Shown here piece by piece: positions 26,973-36,091 of a DNA stretch of 64,000 bases. The notes beneath the pieces were generated by a model that worked only from the letters and a program-made list of their open reading frames with translations, had not been told where the DNA came from and did no database searches. Source of the stretch: Elusimicrobiota bacterium (lineage in GTDB: Bacteria; Elusimicrobiota; Elusimicrobia; UBA1565; JACRDR01). The position numbers and the translations under genes were made by a program. Position 1 is the stretch's first letter. Each line of letters opens with the position of its first letter. The stretch is taken from contig JACQBA010000001.1 of NCBI GenBank assembly GCA_016194745.1, forward strand, positions 1-64,000. The letters are read 5' to 3'.

Positions 26973-27896
26973 CTACTTCTTCACCGTCTTTGTGAACGTC
27001 TTCAAAATGGAACCCTTCCTGTAGCTGAATACCACTCCCCCCGTCGTGATCTTGACCACCTTCGCGCCGAGAACGGAATCCCCCTGCTTCAAAATCTGTC
27101 CGTTTACGATCGCCGTCGGCGCGGCCCTGTCGACGCTGATGATGCCGACAACTTCGATGCGCGTCTCGATCGGCGGCTCCGGCGGCTTGGCGGGAACCCT
27201 CGTCTTGCGCGTGCTCGTCCTGTCCCGGGTGGCGGTGGCCTGTTTGGTCAACTCGTCGAGCGCGACCTGCCGGTCGTGCTCTTTTTTCGCGAGCTTTCTG
27301 AGATCCGCGGGAGACATCGTCGGGTCGCGCGCGGTCATTGGATTGAAGTCGCCGCTCTCCGGAATGTTCGCGGTCGCCGCCGCTTTCGCGGCCGCCTGCG
27401 CCGCCGTCGCCATGGCGGCGGTCACCGGCATCGCCGGCGACGCCGCTGCGGCGGGCGAGACGGGCGCCGACGGAAGCGGCGCGGAGCCCGCCGGGAGGAC
27501 GGTCGCCGGCGTCGCGCTGCCCGGCTGAAGAGCGGTGGTTTTGGCGGGCTTTTCCGGCGCGGCGGAGGCGGGGCCCGAAGGGCCTTCCGCGCGCGCCGGC
27601 TCCTGCGCCTTCGCCCCGGGGAAAGGCTTGGGGTCGACCCGTCCCGCGACGCCCTGCGGGACGGTCGTATTCGGAGTCGTCCATCCCTGCGCCGGACGAG
27701 AGGCGGACGATGGCGTCGCGAGCGGGTTGGACATATCCTTCGTCATGGACCCGCCACCAAAAACGAGCGGGTTGGGCTTGAGCTTGACCTCGGGCTTGCG
27801 GGTGTTCATGGCCTGCCACCAATTCCAAAACATGAACGCGGGGACCGACAGCGCCACGGCCAGGATAACCCAGCCGAGAGTGCCTTTCGCGCTCAT
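26973..27896 (-). CDS. pilP: PilP/GspC-like type IV pilus assembly protein
   Basis: A 307-residue inner-membrane protein. One membrane helix (GTLGWVILAVALSVPAFMFW, about 5-24) is followed by a long proline/alanine-rich periplasmic linker and a C-terminal beta domain (about 240-305: VVGIISVDRAAPTAIVNGQILKQGDSV) with the HR-like pattern of PilP/GspC. It would link the PilMNO platform to the secretin. Unlike classical PilP it has a transmembrane helix rather than a lipobox. The start was chosen for the ATGA overlap with the pilO-like gene. Confidence 0.85.
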   Translation of the reverse strand: MSAKGTLGWVILAVALSVPAFMFWNWWQAMNTRKPEVKLKPNPLVFGGGSMTKDMSNPLATPSSASRPAQGWTTPNTTVPQGVAGRVDPKPFPGAKAQEPARAEGPSGPASAAPEKPAKTTALQPGSATPATVLPAGSAPLPSAPVSPAAAASPAMPVTAAMATAAQAAAKAAATANIPESGDFNPMTARDPTMSPADLRKLAKKEHDRQVALDELTKQATATRDRTSTRKTRVPAKPPEPPIETRIEVVGIISVDRAAPTAIVNGQILKQGDSVLGAKVVKITTGGVVFSYRKGSILKTFTKTVKK

Positions 27897-28483
27897 TGGC
27901 CCCCACCGTCCTTCGGCGCGACCGTCGTCACGGTCAACTGGACGGTATTCATGCCGATATCGGAGGTGTCCTTCGTCAGGACCAAAGAGCTGATGTGCAG
28001 GAGCGACTTCGATCGCTCGAGCCGGGAGATCCAAGAGGCCATTCCCTTGTAGCTCGAGTGCGCCGTCACCATGAGCGAGGCGAGAACGTAGCCTCCGATC
28101 TCCCGCTCCTCCGCGGGGTTGATCGTCTTGAGCATGATCTTCTCGTCCTTCTTCATCGCGTCACGGACGGTCTCCAGAAGCCAGCTGCCGCGATCCTTGG
28201 TCTTCGGAAGGGTCGAGTAGAATGCCTGCAGCCGGTTGTCCAGTTCCTTGTAGCGATCGGTGTACTTCGCCGTGGCTTGAGCGGCGACGAGCTGCGATTC
28301 CACTCGGCGGAGCTGGGAGATCGACGGCTGGTAGGCGAGCCAATACACGCCGATGAGCACCGCGGCCGCGATGCCCAGCGGTCGGGAGAAATACTTGACC
28401 CCCTTGTCTTGGATGACCCGGACGAGGTTGAGGGCCTCGTCTTGAAAGCGCTGGAGAAGCTGAAGGAGGCGTTCCTTATTCAT
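27893..28483 (-). CDS. pilO: PilO-like type IV pilus assembly protein
   Basis: A 196-residue bitopic inner-membrane protein. A cytoplasmic N-terminal helix, a membrane segment (GIAAAVLIGVYWLAY, about 37-51), a coiled-coil region (QLRRVESQLVAAQATAKYTDRYKEL) and a small alpha/beta domain follow the PilO/GspM plan. It is encoded directly after the PilM-PilN fusion (two-base gap) and before PilP. It should pair with the PilN part of the fusion as the alignment subcomplex. Confidence 0.85.
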   Translation of the reverse strand: MNKERLLQLLQRFQDEALNLVRVIQDKGVKYFSRPLGIAAAVLIGVYWLAYQPSISQLRRVESQLVAAQATAKYTDRYKELDNRLQAFYSTLPKTKDRGSWLLETVRDAMKKDEKIMLKTINPAEEREIGGYVLASLMVTAHSSYKGMASWISRLERSKSLLHISSLVLTKDTSDIGMNTVQLTVTTVAPKDGGGQ

Positions 28484-28485
28484 GG

Positions 28486-30126
28486 TCAGCGCCGTTTCGC
28501 CGAGCAGTCGATGTCGAAGCTCGTGCGCGTCTCCTGGGTTTGATTCAGGGATTGCGGGCTCTGGGTCTGCTCCGTCGATGAGGTGGCGCCCGTCGTGTTC
28601 GTGACGATGGACGGAGCGATGCAGTTGAAGACCTTGTTGAAGCGGACGTCGGCCTGGAGTTTCGCCTTGAATTCCATGGCGGTCTCCTGCTCGCTCGCGA
28701 GCGATTCGGCCATCACGCCACCCTTGAGCTTGAGCAGTCGTGGCGTGCGCGCCGCGGTGCCGATCTCGCCGATGGTGCTGGAATAGTGGATGCCGGAGAT
28801 CCACAGCTTGTCCGGAGCGTCGTCCGCGACGACTTCGAGGATCTTCGTGAAATCATGCTGGCCGCCGAGGAAATTCGAGAACGAATTCGCCTTGTCTTCC
28901 ATTTCCTGGATGAGCTTCTGTATTTGATCGGCCGATTTTCCCTGAAAGGCCGGAATCATCGCGCTCTGCCGCTTGAGCTTGGCCAGTTCCACCGACTTGA
29001 TGCTCGCAGCCGTCGAGCGGGCGAAGCCGGCAACGAGCATGAAGGCCGAAAGGACCGCGGCCAGGGCGAAGATCGCCTTCGCGGCCTGCCGCTCCTCCTC
29101 CGAGACCTTGTTCGACTGGCTCAACTCGATCTTGATCGGCGTATTGTGCAGGAATCGAATCGCGCCGCCCAGCGAGGCGTATCCCCCCCACTCGCCCGCT
29201 TTCAGACCCAGGGCTTTCGAGATGTCGCGGAACTCGACCGGCAGGCCGATCTCTTGGCCGAACGATTCCTTCCAGGCCGCCAAGGAGCCGTTGACGCCGC
29301 TGACGTTGATCCGGACCGGCGGCTTGGCGCCGAGTTGCTTTCTGCAAAAGTCGATGCAGCCGGACAGGTCGACCTTCCTTAGATCTAGGGACACGCCGTC
29401 GTCCGGCAGAAGAAGCTCGCGAAAGAAGATGGGGACTCCGTTTTCGGAAAGCAGGATGCGGAGCCAACCTCCGTCGAAATGCACCTGCCCGTACGGCTGG
29501 GATTCGGCCTGGCCGCCGAGGGAATCCCATAGCCGCTCCACCGAGCACGGCGCGAGCTCCACGCCCAACAGCTTGAGATCCAGCTTTTCCGCGATGGCCC
29601 GGACGCTATCGAGATTTTTGCGGTGAATCACGCCGAAGAGGACCCCGAAGCGCGGCCGCTTGTCCGGTCCAGGAGGGACCGGGATCACCTGAAAGTCGTA
29701 GACGAGGTCGCCGAAGGGGATCGGTATGTACTTCTTGGCCTCCGATGGGATCGCGGTCTTCCAGAACTTCCGATCCACCGACGGCATCGTGAAGTAGCGG
29801 AGAAGCCCGAAGTGGTGGGAGATGCTCACGACGACGTTGGTGGAGCCCCATTTCGTCTGAGACATCGCCGGCTTGAGCAGGCCCGCGATCTTCTCCGTAT
29901 CGGTGAGGAGCTCCGTGTTCAGGGAGCCGGCGACGCGGGTCAGCGTGTCCTTTCCCGCCGAGGGGATGGGAATGCGCAGAAGGTGGTCGACCGCGGGCTT
30001 GCCGTCCTTGATCCGCGCCTCCGACACAAACATCATCTCGGAAGAGATGGCAAGGCCGATGCACGAATTCATCTTCGGCATCGACCGGCCGAACGCAAGC
30101 TGCTCGATCATCTCATCCAGCGCCAT
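28486..30126 (-). CDS. pilM: PilM-PilN fusion protein
   Basis: A 546-residue protein that joins two normally separate T4P parts. Residues 1 to about 345 are an actin-like PilM domain (IGLAISSEMMFVSEAR, SISHHFGLLRYFTMP, AIPSEAKKYIP, HRKNLDSVRAIAEKL, ASLGGAIRFL). A single membrane helix follows (FALAAVLSAFMLVAGF, about 373-388). A periplasmic coiled coil and PilN-like domain end the protein. In most bacteria PilN's short cytoplasmic tail binds PilM, and here that contact is covalent. It is followed by pilO, pilP and pilQ in canonical order. The start is the ATG five bases after the preceding stop. Confidence 0.88.
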   Translation of the reverse strand: MALDEMIEQLAFGRSMPKMNSCIGLAISSEMMFVSEARIKDGKPAVDHLLRIPIPSAGKDTLTRVAGSLNTELLTDTEKIAGLLKPAMSQTKWGSTNVVVSISHHFGLLRYFTMPSVDRKFWKTAIPSEAKKYIPIPFGDLVYDFQVIPVPPGPDKRPRFGVLFGVIHRKNLDSVRAIAEKLDLKLLGVELAPCSVERLWDSLGGQAESQPYGQVHFDGGWLRILLSENGVPIFFRELLLPDDGVSLDLRKVDLSGCIDFCRKQLGAKPPVRINVSGVNGSLAAWKESFGQEIGLPVEFRDISKALGLKAGEWGGYASLGGAIRFLHNTPIKIELSQSNKVSEEERQAAKAIFALAAVLSAFMLVAGFARSTAASIKSVELAKLKRQSAMIPAFQGKSADQIQKLIQEMEDKANSFSNFLGGQHDFTKILEVVADDAPDKLWISGIHYSSTIGEIGTAARTPRLLKLKGGVMAESLASEQETAMEFKAKLQADVRFNKVFNCIAPSIVTNTTGATSSTEQTQSPQSLNQTQETRTSFDIDCSAKRR

Positions 30127-30130
30127 GAAC

Positions 30131-32161
30131 TTAGTCCTTCCCCGCCACGATGAAGATCTCGACATCGTGGCGCTTCGCATCGTCCGTCACTTTGGATTGA
30201 ATCTGAATGCGCCGCGAATCGACATTGTGCTTGTTCACTAGGAGCGATGACACTTGGCTGGCGCGTTTTTCGGCGAGCGCTTGAGCATCCGTCTCGCTGC
30301 GGCTGGCATAGCCGATCAGATTCAAGTTGACCTGCGGATAGTACGTCATGGTGTCCGCTACCTGCTGGACGGCCTGATCACCCTTCTGCGTCATGTTTTC
30401 CGTATTTTGCGCGAACCAAACCTGGTAACTCATCGACGTCGCTTGCTGGGCCGGCTGCGTCTTGGGAGCCGGCTGCTCCGGCTGCGGCGCCGGCATCGTC
30501 GGCGGCGCCTGAGGGATCGGGTTTGGCTGCGCGATGGGCTCCTTCCGGAGAGCTTGCTCCGGCAACTCGGGCTCCTGCGCCTCGACCTCCGGCGTCGGCT
30601 TCTTGGCGGCTTTCACTCCTTTGCCCTTCTTGGATTTTCCCGCAGGCTTCTTCTTGGCGGACTTCTTGGCGCTCGCCCGCTTTTCGGACGCCGCAGGCGT
30701 GCGCTTGACGAGCTGAACGTACGCCGGCTTCTTACGCCCGGAACCGGGAAGATCGGAGACGGGCACGCCGGCTCTCAGGCCCGAAGAACCGGTCCGCGCC
30801 CCCACCTCGAGCGGACCGTCATCTCCTCCGCCGCGCGAAGCCCTTGCGGGAGACGAGGAAGCGGGCGCCGGACGGGACGCCACGGCCGTCGGCTCCTCCG
30901 CGGGCGCGGCGCCCTGAAGCGCAATCCACTTGTGCAGACTCCGAGTCCGTCCCTTGGCGTCCGTCGCCGTCACCACGACCTCATAGCTCCCGGACGGCAA
31001 CGCGCTGCCGAAATAGTTTCGCTTCCCGTTCCAATAGATTTGATGAAAGACCGGAGCCCCGCCCATGACCTCTTGGATCGGCGCGGCCTCCGCCCCTCTC
31101 TTGCCGGGAGGGAGGATGTGGAATTTCCACGACGAGAGACCGACGGGAGGCTCTACGACGGAGAACTCGATGATGGATCCCTCGTTGCGCTCGGCGCTGA
31201 CGCGCTCGGGGAAGATGCCGAGAGAAATCGGCGGCCCGGATTCCTCGCCGATCAGCCTCTCGGCCGAGAGCGTCAACGGCTGGTTGTAGATGAACAGCAG
31301 GATGATGCCCCGGAAGTCCGCCAGGCCGCGCGGCAGGTCCACCTGCGACTGGAGCAGGTTCACCCGGATGCGCGGCGGAGCGATGCCGGCTGACGAAAAA
31401 TAGGAGCTGATCGCCATCGTCCGCCGCATATCCAGGATCTTGGAATCTCCCAGCATCACGCCCTCGGGGAGAATCGCCACCTGTGTCGCGCCCAGGCAGT
31501 AGACCAGGCCGGAGAGGTTCTTCAGGATGCTCGCCGAGGTCTTCTTGAAGATCGTGCCGTTCTCGAAGAAGAACTCGGTCGGGATACCGATGGCGCGGGG
31601 ATTTCGGCCATCGGCCATGATCACGCGGATTTCCTCAAGCTTCTCCAATTCGCTGAGGAACAGGCGGGCTTTCGCGCGCACGGCGTTGTCGATCTCGCGC
31701 TTCATGACCGCCTTGTTGGAGCGGGCGAGCTGCTCGGGATCCCGCTCGGATTCCAGGCTCGGCGACGGAGTCGAGAGGCGGCCCGACGGCACGCCGACCG
31801 GATCGCGGCGAAGCGGCCGTACCGGCACGACCTCGGGCTGCGGCAGGTTGTTTTTGGCGCCGGAGGCGAGTTCGCCTCCGATCACGTTCTGCCTCTGCGT
31901 GATGAGGTTCAGATAGTCGTTGGCCATCGTCCGCTCGCGCGGCTCGCCGTTGACTAAGACGTCCATGAATCGGTCCATGGCTTCAGTGTCGCGTCCCTGC
32001 TGATAGAGATGGATCGCCAGCTGCATCTGCTTGCTCAATCCGAGGCCCGCCGGCTCCTCGAAGCCGAATTGAGCGCGCGCCGGGACGCAAAGGACGACCG
32101 CGAATGCGGCCGCAAGCGCCCAGCAAAGGCGGATACACGGAGGCCGAAAGGCTCTCTCCAT
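30131..32161 (-). CDS. OmpA-family C-terminal domain envelope protein of the T4P operon
   Basis: A 676-residue exported protein. The signal peptide ends near PARAQ, then a short helical TPR-like stretch (QMQLAIHLYQQGRDTEAMDRFMD). A beta-rich middle region is followed by a Lys/Ala/Pro-rich linker (about 475-560) and a C-terminal OmpA-like domain (LIGYASRSETDAQALAEKRASQVSSLL). The aspartate that normally follows G-(H/Y)-T in peptidoglycan binders is replaced, so binding may be altered. It is the first gene before pilMN, so it probably anchors or positions the secretin in the cell wall. TATATT lies 12 bases before the ATG. Confidence 0.78.
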   Translation of the reverse strand: MERAFRPPCIRLCWALAAAFAVVLCVPARAQFGFEEPAGLGLSKQMQLAIHLYQQGRDTEAMDRFMDVLVNGEPRERTMANDYLNLITQRQNVIGGELASGAKNNLPQPEVVPVRPLRRDPVGVPSGRLSTPSPSLESERDPEQLARSNKAVMKREIDNAVRAKARLFLSELEKLEEIRVIMADGRNPRAIGIPTEFFFENGTIFKKTSASILKNLSGLVYCLGATQVAILPEGVMLGDSKILDMRRTMAISSYFSSAGIAPPRIRVNLLQSQVDLPRGLADFRGIILLFIYNQPLTLSAERLIGEESGPPISLGIFPERVSAERNEGSIIEFSVVEPPVGLSSWKFHILPPGKRGAEAAPIQEVMGGAPVFHQIYWNGKRNYFGSALPSGSYEVVVTATDAKGRTRSLHKWIALQGAAPAEEPTAVASRPAPASSSPARASRGGGDDGPLEVGARTGSSGLRAGVPVSDLPGSGRKKPAYVQLVKRTPAASEKRASAKKSAKKKPAGKSKKGKGVKAAKKPTPEVEAQEPELPEQALRKEPIAQPNPIPQAPPTMPAPQPEQPAPKTQPAQQATSMSYQVWFAQNTENMTQKGDQAVQQVADTMTYYPQVNLNLIGYASRSETDAQALAEKRASQVSSLLVNKHNVDSRRIQIQSKVTDDAKRHDVEIFIVAGKD

Positions 32162-32264
32162 AGGTCATTTGGCAATATAGGGTTCGGCCGTTAATGGGGT
32201 ATTTCGGCGATGTTAAGAAAATGTTACATGCCCCCAGGAGCGCATTCCTTCCCCCCTCAATGAC

Positions 32265-32292
32265 GCCGCCGCCCTCCGAGGAGGGCGGCGGC
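32265..32292 (-). terminator. Long GC-rich inverted repeat after the pilin gene
   Basis: A perfect 13-base inverted repeat (GCCGCCGCCCTCC and its complement) with a two-base centre lies about 20 bases past the pilin stop codon. No T tract follows on either strand, so it may stabilise the pilin mRNA 3' end or stop transcription without the classical signal. The 32162-32312 gap otherwise holds only the promoter region of the OmpA-like gene. Confidence 0.5.
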
Positions 32293-32312
32293 CTTCTGGC
32301 GCTAAACACCCG

Positions 32313-32798
32313 TTACTGCCCGAAGTCGGTCGTGCAGTTCGTGCAGGACGGATAAGTGAAGTCGTCCGTACAGCGCTCGTAGAGCATGGTATAGCCGCCT
32401 CCGTACCGGGAGGCGACGCCGGCGTTGTTCGTGGTGCGGACCAAGGCCATGTTATACCCAGGCTGTCCCGTGCCGCACCCGGCCGAGCTGGCGGCCAACG
32501 TTGCGCTGAAGTGCCGCATACCGAAGGTCGGCGTCGCGCCGCCGAACACGATGTCCAGGTTCGCCAAGTCCGAGTTGGCCGTCGCGTAGATGCCGTTTCG
32601 CGCCAGATAGCGCTCCTGAGATTGCTTGACCGACGAAGCAAAGGCGTGGGCTTCCGAGACTCGGGCGCGTTCCACGACTTTAAAGTACTGCGGGATGGCG
32701 ATCGAAGCCAAGATGCCGATGATGAGAACGACCACCAGCAGCTCGATCAGCGTGAAGCCCGCGCTCTCTCTCCTTCGATGGATTGTAGGGTTCCTCAT
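32313..32798 (-). CDS. pilA: Type IV pilin, likely major subunit
   Basis: A 161-residue prepilin. Leader MRNPTIHRRRESA, processing site GFTLIELLVVVLIIGILASIAIPQY, a textbook type IVa pilin helix with Glu5. Four cysteines near the C-terminus (GCGTG, ERCTD, PSCTNC) could form the D-region disulfide. A strong GAGGAGG Shine-Dalgarno site lies six bases before the ATG, the best in the window and consistent with high expression. The gene stands alone, followed by a long hairpin, and is divergent from a two-component system that may control it. Confidence 0.88.
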   Translation of the reverse strand: MRNPTIHRRRESAGFTLIELLVVVLIIGILASIAIPQYFKVVERARVSEAHAFASSVKQSQERYLARNGIYATANSDLANLDIVFGGATPTFGMRHFSATLAASSAGCGTGQPGYNMALVRTTNNAGVASRYGGGYTMLYERCTDDFTYPSCTNCTTDFGQ

Positions 32799-32860
32799 GT
32801 CGTTCCTCCTCTACCGCTTCTAAAAGCTTAACCCCCGCCGCTGATTAATGTATGTGTAAG

Positions 32861-32889
32861 TTGTGAGCAAATTGTGAATTCACTATAAT
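32861..32889 (+). promoter_or_regulatory. Promoter with 11-bp-spaced direct repeats before the response regulator
   Basis: TTGTGA (32861-32866) and TATAAT (32884-32889) are 17 bases apart. The TTGTGA hexamer repeats at 32872-32877, exactly 11 bases on, which is the spacing of tandem OmpR/PhoB-family binding half-sites. The -10 ends ten bases before the regulator ATG at 32900. The pilin start lies 63 bases away on the other strand, so one site could control both. Confidence 0.6.
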
Positions 32890-32899
32890 GCCCCCGCCT

Positions 32900-33592
32900 A
32901 TGCCGAAGCTCCTGATCGTCGAAGACGACGCGCGCATCGTCGAAGCCATCGAGAAGAGCCTCTCGTTGGCTGGGTCTTTCATGATGAAAGCCGTTTCCGA
33001 TCCCGGGGCCGCCCTTTCCTCGGCGATCCGGTACAAGCCCGACCTGATCCTTCTCGACATCCGCCTGCCGGGAGGCGACGGTCGAATGATCCTGAAATCC
33101 TTGAAGGAAAACACCGCGACCCAGAACATCCCGGTGATATTCCTTACGGGGATGTCGAGCGAGGGAGACAAGGTGCTGGGCCTCAACCTCGGCGCGGACG
33201 ACTACGTAGTAAAACCCTTCGGGGCCTCGGAACTGTTGGCGCGCATCCAGGCGGTGCTTCGCCGGGCTCGCCCGTCGTCCGCGGCCTCGCCCAAAGCCTC
33301 CCGCGCGCGGGGCCTTTCCCTCGATCCCAGCAATCGGGCCGTCGCCTTCGACGGAAAGCCCTTGCGCCTGCAGCCCAAGGAGTTTGAAATCCTCTACCTG
33401 CTCGCGAGCCATCCGGGACGGGCCCTGACCCGCACCTATCTGATCGAGAACTCCTCCTCCTACGGCATGGCGATCTCGACGCGAAGCCTCGACACGCATA
33501 TCAAGAACATCCGCAAGAAGCTCGGCAAGAACGCCCGCATCATCGAGACGGTGCCGAAGCTCGGCTACCGGTTCACTGCCCCCGATGTCTGA
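32900..33592 (+). CDS. OmpR/PhoB-family response regulator
   Basis: A 230-residue DNA-binding response regulator. Receiver domain (about 1-118): acidic pair EDD, phospho-acceptor aspartate in LLDIRLPGGDG, switch threonine in IFLTGMSS and lysine in VKPFGASEL. The winged-helix output domain (about 140-228) has LRLQPKEFEILYLL and RSLDTHIKNIRKKLGKNARIIETV..GYRF. The start MPKLLIV was preferred to an ATG 12 bases upstream because that ATG overlaps the -10 box. It overlaps the kinase gene by eight bases. Being OmpR-type, it differs from the NtrC-type PilR usually tied to pilin genes. Confidence 0.92.
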   Translation: MPKLLIVEDDARIVEAIEKSLSLAGSFMMKAVSDPGAALSSAIRYKPDLILLDIRLPGGDGRMILKSLKENTATQNIPVIFLTGMSSEGDKVLGLNLGADDYVVKPFGASELLARIQAVLRRARPSSAASPKASRARGLSLDPSNRAVAFDGKPLRLQPKEFEILYLLASHPGRALTRTYLIENSSSYGMAISTRSLDTHIKNIRKKLGKNARIIETVPKLGYRFTAPDV

Positions 33593-34850
33593 TCGTCGAG
33601 GGACGTACTTCGCGTTTCAGGGCCTGCTCTTGGCGGTCCTGCTGCTCTTGTTCCTCTACGAATACCCGAAAGCCGAGGGATGGTTGATCCGCTTTTATTT
33701 CCTCCTCGCGACCCTCACCATCTCGCTGGCGGCGATCCGGCTGGCCTCCAACCGGTCGCTCGGCCAATGGTGGTTCCAAGCCGGGCTCTTCGTCGGCGAT
33801 GCCTGTCTCGCCTCCCTCGTGCTTCGGTGGACGGAGCCGCAGTCCGAACTCTACCTCATCTACTTCCTCATCATCTTCGGCACGGCGTTGACCCGGAGCT
33901 TCAAGCAGAGCTTCATCGTGGCCGTGGCGTGCTCGCTGCTGTATCTGCTCTCGAGCTGGAGACCGAAGCTCGGCTTCCCGGACGACACCAGCTTTTGGCT
34001 GCGCGTCCACTTCCTATGGATTACCTCCTCCCTGGCGGCGATCCTCTCGCGGGATTCACAACGCGTGCAGCGCGACCAGGAGCAGAAGTACCAAGAGCGC
34101 CTGATCCAGATCGGCCGCCTGGCGACGCTCGGACAGGTCGCGGGAGAGGTCGCGCACCGCATCAAGGCGCCTCTCACGACCATCCTCGTCAATACCGACG
34201 TGCTCTCTCATCGGCCCGGCTTGCCGAAGGACATGCTTAAGGAACTCGACCAGATCCGGGACGAGGTCGGCCGCTGCAAGGAGATCCTGAAGAACCTACT
34301 CGACTTGGGCCGCATCGAGGAGATGGACGTGACGCCGCTCGACCTGCGAGAGCCCATCCGCTCCGCGCTCGAGTCCATCGAGCCCCAGATCAAGAAGTAC
34401 GGCATATGGCTGCAGACTTCGGGGATCGACAAGCCGCTCAAGATACGCGGCGACCAGTCGCTGCTCCATGAGGCCATTTCCGCGGTCCTGCAGAACGCCG
34501 TCGACGCCACGCGGGAGGGCGGCTTCATCCGGCTCTCCGCCGAGCGGCGCGGCGGCGGCTGGTGGCGCGGCATCCGTCAATCGGACGCCCTCTTGATCGT
34601 CGTTGAGGACGATGGAAAAGGCATCAAGCCCGAGCATGTCGAGCGCGTGTTCGAGCCGTTCTTCACGACGAAGGGCAAGGAAGGCAGCGGGCTCGGCCTC
34701 TCCGCGGCGCTTCGCATCTTCCAAAAGCACGGCGGCTCGATCGAAGCCCAGAGCGAAGGCCCTGGAAAGGGCGCTCGATTCACGCTGCAGCTGCCCGTCG
34801 CCGGCGGAAAGGGGCGCGCACGCGCCGCTGACCCCTCGCGCTTAGACTAG
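33585..34850 (+). CDS. Sensor histidine kinase with multi-helix membrane domain
   Basis: A 421-residue kinase. About six hydrophobic segments in the first 150 residues form a membrane sensor without a large periplasmic loop, a plan shared with PilS-like sensors. The H-box GEVAHRIKAPLTTI follows a RLATLGQ linker. The ATPase domain has N-box LQNAVDAT, VVEDDGKGI (G1), FFTTKGKEGSGLGLS (F and G2 boxes). It overlaps its response regulator partner by eight bases and faces pilC tail to tail. Control of pilin or pili is inferred from location. Confidence 0.92.
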   Translation: MSDRRGTYFAFQGLLLAVLLLLFLYEYPKAEGWLIRFYFLLATLTISLAAIRLASNRSLGQWWFQAGLFVGDACLASLVLRWTEPQSELYLIYFLIIFGTALTRSFKQSFIVAVACSLLYLLSSWRPKLGFPDDTSFWLRVHFLWITSSLAAILSRDSQRVQRDQEQKYQERLIQIGRLATLGQVAGEVAHRIKAPLTTILVNTDVLSHRPGLPKDMLKELDQIRDEVGRCKEILKNLLDLGRIEEMDVTPLDLREPIRSALESIEPQIKKYGIWLQTSGIDKPLKIRGDQSLLHEAISAVLQNAVDATREGGFIRLSAERRGGGWWRGIRQSDALLIVVEDDGKGIKPEHVERVFEPFFTTKGKEGSGLGLSAALRIFQKHGGSIEAQSEGPGKGARFTLQLPVAGGKGRARAADPSRLD

Positions 34851-34852
34851 AC

Positions 34853-34870
34853 CGCGGCCTAACGGCCGCC
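34853..34870. terminator. Small inverted repeat between convergent kinase and pilC genes
   Basis: GCGGCC, four bases, GGCCGC in the short gap between the two stop codons and into the end of pilC. No T run follows, so termination is tentative. Confidence 0.3.
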
Positions 34871-36079
34871 GATCTGTGAGAGCTGGAAGATCGGCATGAA
34901 GATCGACAGCACGATCACCGCGACGATGCCTCCGATGAAGACCACCATGATGGGGTCGATGATCGAGGTGAATCGCCGGATGAATTGGTCGATCTGTTCC
35001 CTATAGAAATTCGAGAGGGTCCCCAGGATGTCGGGAAGCTTGCCGGACTCCTCGCCCATCCACATCATCTCCGTCACGAGCGGAGGGAACACGCCCGATT
35101 TCTTGAACGCCACCGAGATCGACTTCCCGGTCGCGACGTCGTTCTTGACCGTCCGCAAGGCGCGCTGGAAGACGATGTTGCTTGCAAAGACGCCCTCCAG
35201 CACCGTGATGGCGTTGAGGATCGACACGCCGGATTCGATCAGCGTGCACAGCGTCGTGAGCAGACGTTCGACGAGGATGTTCTTCATGAACTGCCCGAAG
35301 AATGGCAGGCTGAACTCGAAGTTGACCAGCGTGAGCTGGCCCGGTTCCGTCGCGAGATAGCCCTTCAGCAGGAAGGTGATGCCGATAATGGTCGCGATGA
35401 TGAGGACGAGGTTGTTGACGAGGCTCGTCGAGCAGAAAATAATGAACTGAGTCAGCGGCGGGAGCTTCAGGTCGAAGCTCTTGAAGATCTCGGCGAACGT
35501 CGGGACGATCTTGATGACGAAAAACGCGAGCACGCCAATGGAAATTGTACCGAGCACCGCCGGATACATCAGCGCGGTGAGCACTTTCCCATTCAATTCG
35601 TTCTGCGCCTGAATATAGCCGGAAATCTGCTTGAGCGCCTTGGGAAGCTGGCCCCCCATCTCGCCCGCTTGGACGAGCGAGACCCAGAGCGAGTCGAAGA
35701 TATTGCCGTGTTTCTCCAGCGCCTTGTACAACGACGAGCCGCTCGCCACGTCCTTGGTGATCGCGCTGATCGCCACCTTCATCGCCTTCTTCTCGGAGTG
35801 CTCTCCGAGAAGCGTGAGCGCGCGGACCAGGGGCACGCCGCCGTTGAGCAGCGTCGCGAGCTGTTCCCCGAAGAAGGCCAGGTCGCGGGAACTGACCCTC
35901 CCGCCCTGGAGGCCGATACGGGTAAAGGCGCCGCCCTCCATCTTCTCGGCCTGGATGGAGAGGATGAAGAAGCCTTTGCCTTGGAGGGCGGTGATCGCCT
36001 CGTTCTCGTCCGAGGCGTCGAGCGCGCCGGAGGAGGTGTTCCCGTTCGCGTCTTGGACCGTGTAGACGAATTTTCCCAT
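34859..36079 (-). CDS. pilC: Type IV pilus inner-membrane platform protein PilC
   Basis: A 406-residue GspF/PilC-family protein. Two T2SSF domains are visible: DLAFFGEQLATLLNGGVPLVRAL (about 65-88) and VERLLTTLCTLIESGVSILNAI (about 262-285). Each is followed by membrane segments, and the protein ends in VFIGGIVAVIVLSIFMPIFQ. The N-terminus begins with the usual FVYTVQDANGN beta motif. It docks PilB ATPase to the PilMNO ring. It has its own promoter between pilB and pilC, giving a possible transcript with a leader of only a few bases. Confidence 0.94.
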   Translation of the reverse strand: MGKFVYTVQDANGNTSSGALDASDENEAITALQGKGFFILSIQAEKMEGGAFTRIGLQGGRVSSRDLAFFGEQLATLLNGGVPLVRALTLLGEHSEKKAMKVAISAITKDVASGSSLYKALEKHGNIFDSLWVSLVQAGEMGGQLPKALKQISGYIQAQNELNGKVLTALMYPAVLGTISIGVLAFFVIKIVPTFAEIFKSFDLKLPPLTQFIIFCSTSLVNNLVLIIATIIGITFLLKGYLATEPGQLTLVNFEFSLPFFGQFMKNILVERLLTTLCTLIESGVSILNAITVLEGVFASNIVFQRALRTVKNDVATGKSISVAFKKSGVFPPLVTEMMWMGEESGKLPDILGTLSNFYREQIDQFIRRFTSIIDPIMVVFIGGIVAVIVLSIFMPIFQLSQIGGR

Positions 36080-36091
36080 GAAAGTGAGCTA

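Noticed and set aside
25784..26995. Open frame of 403 codons opposite pilQ
   Set aside because: It mirrors the secretin gene, and no start signal or domain supports it.
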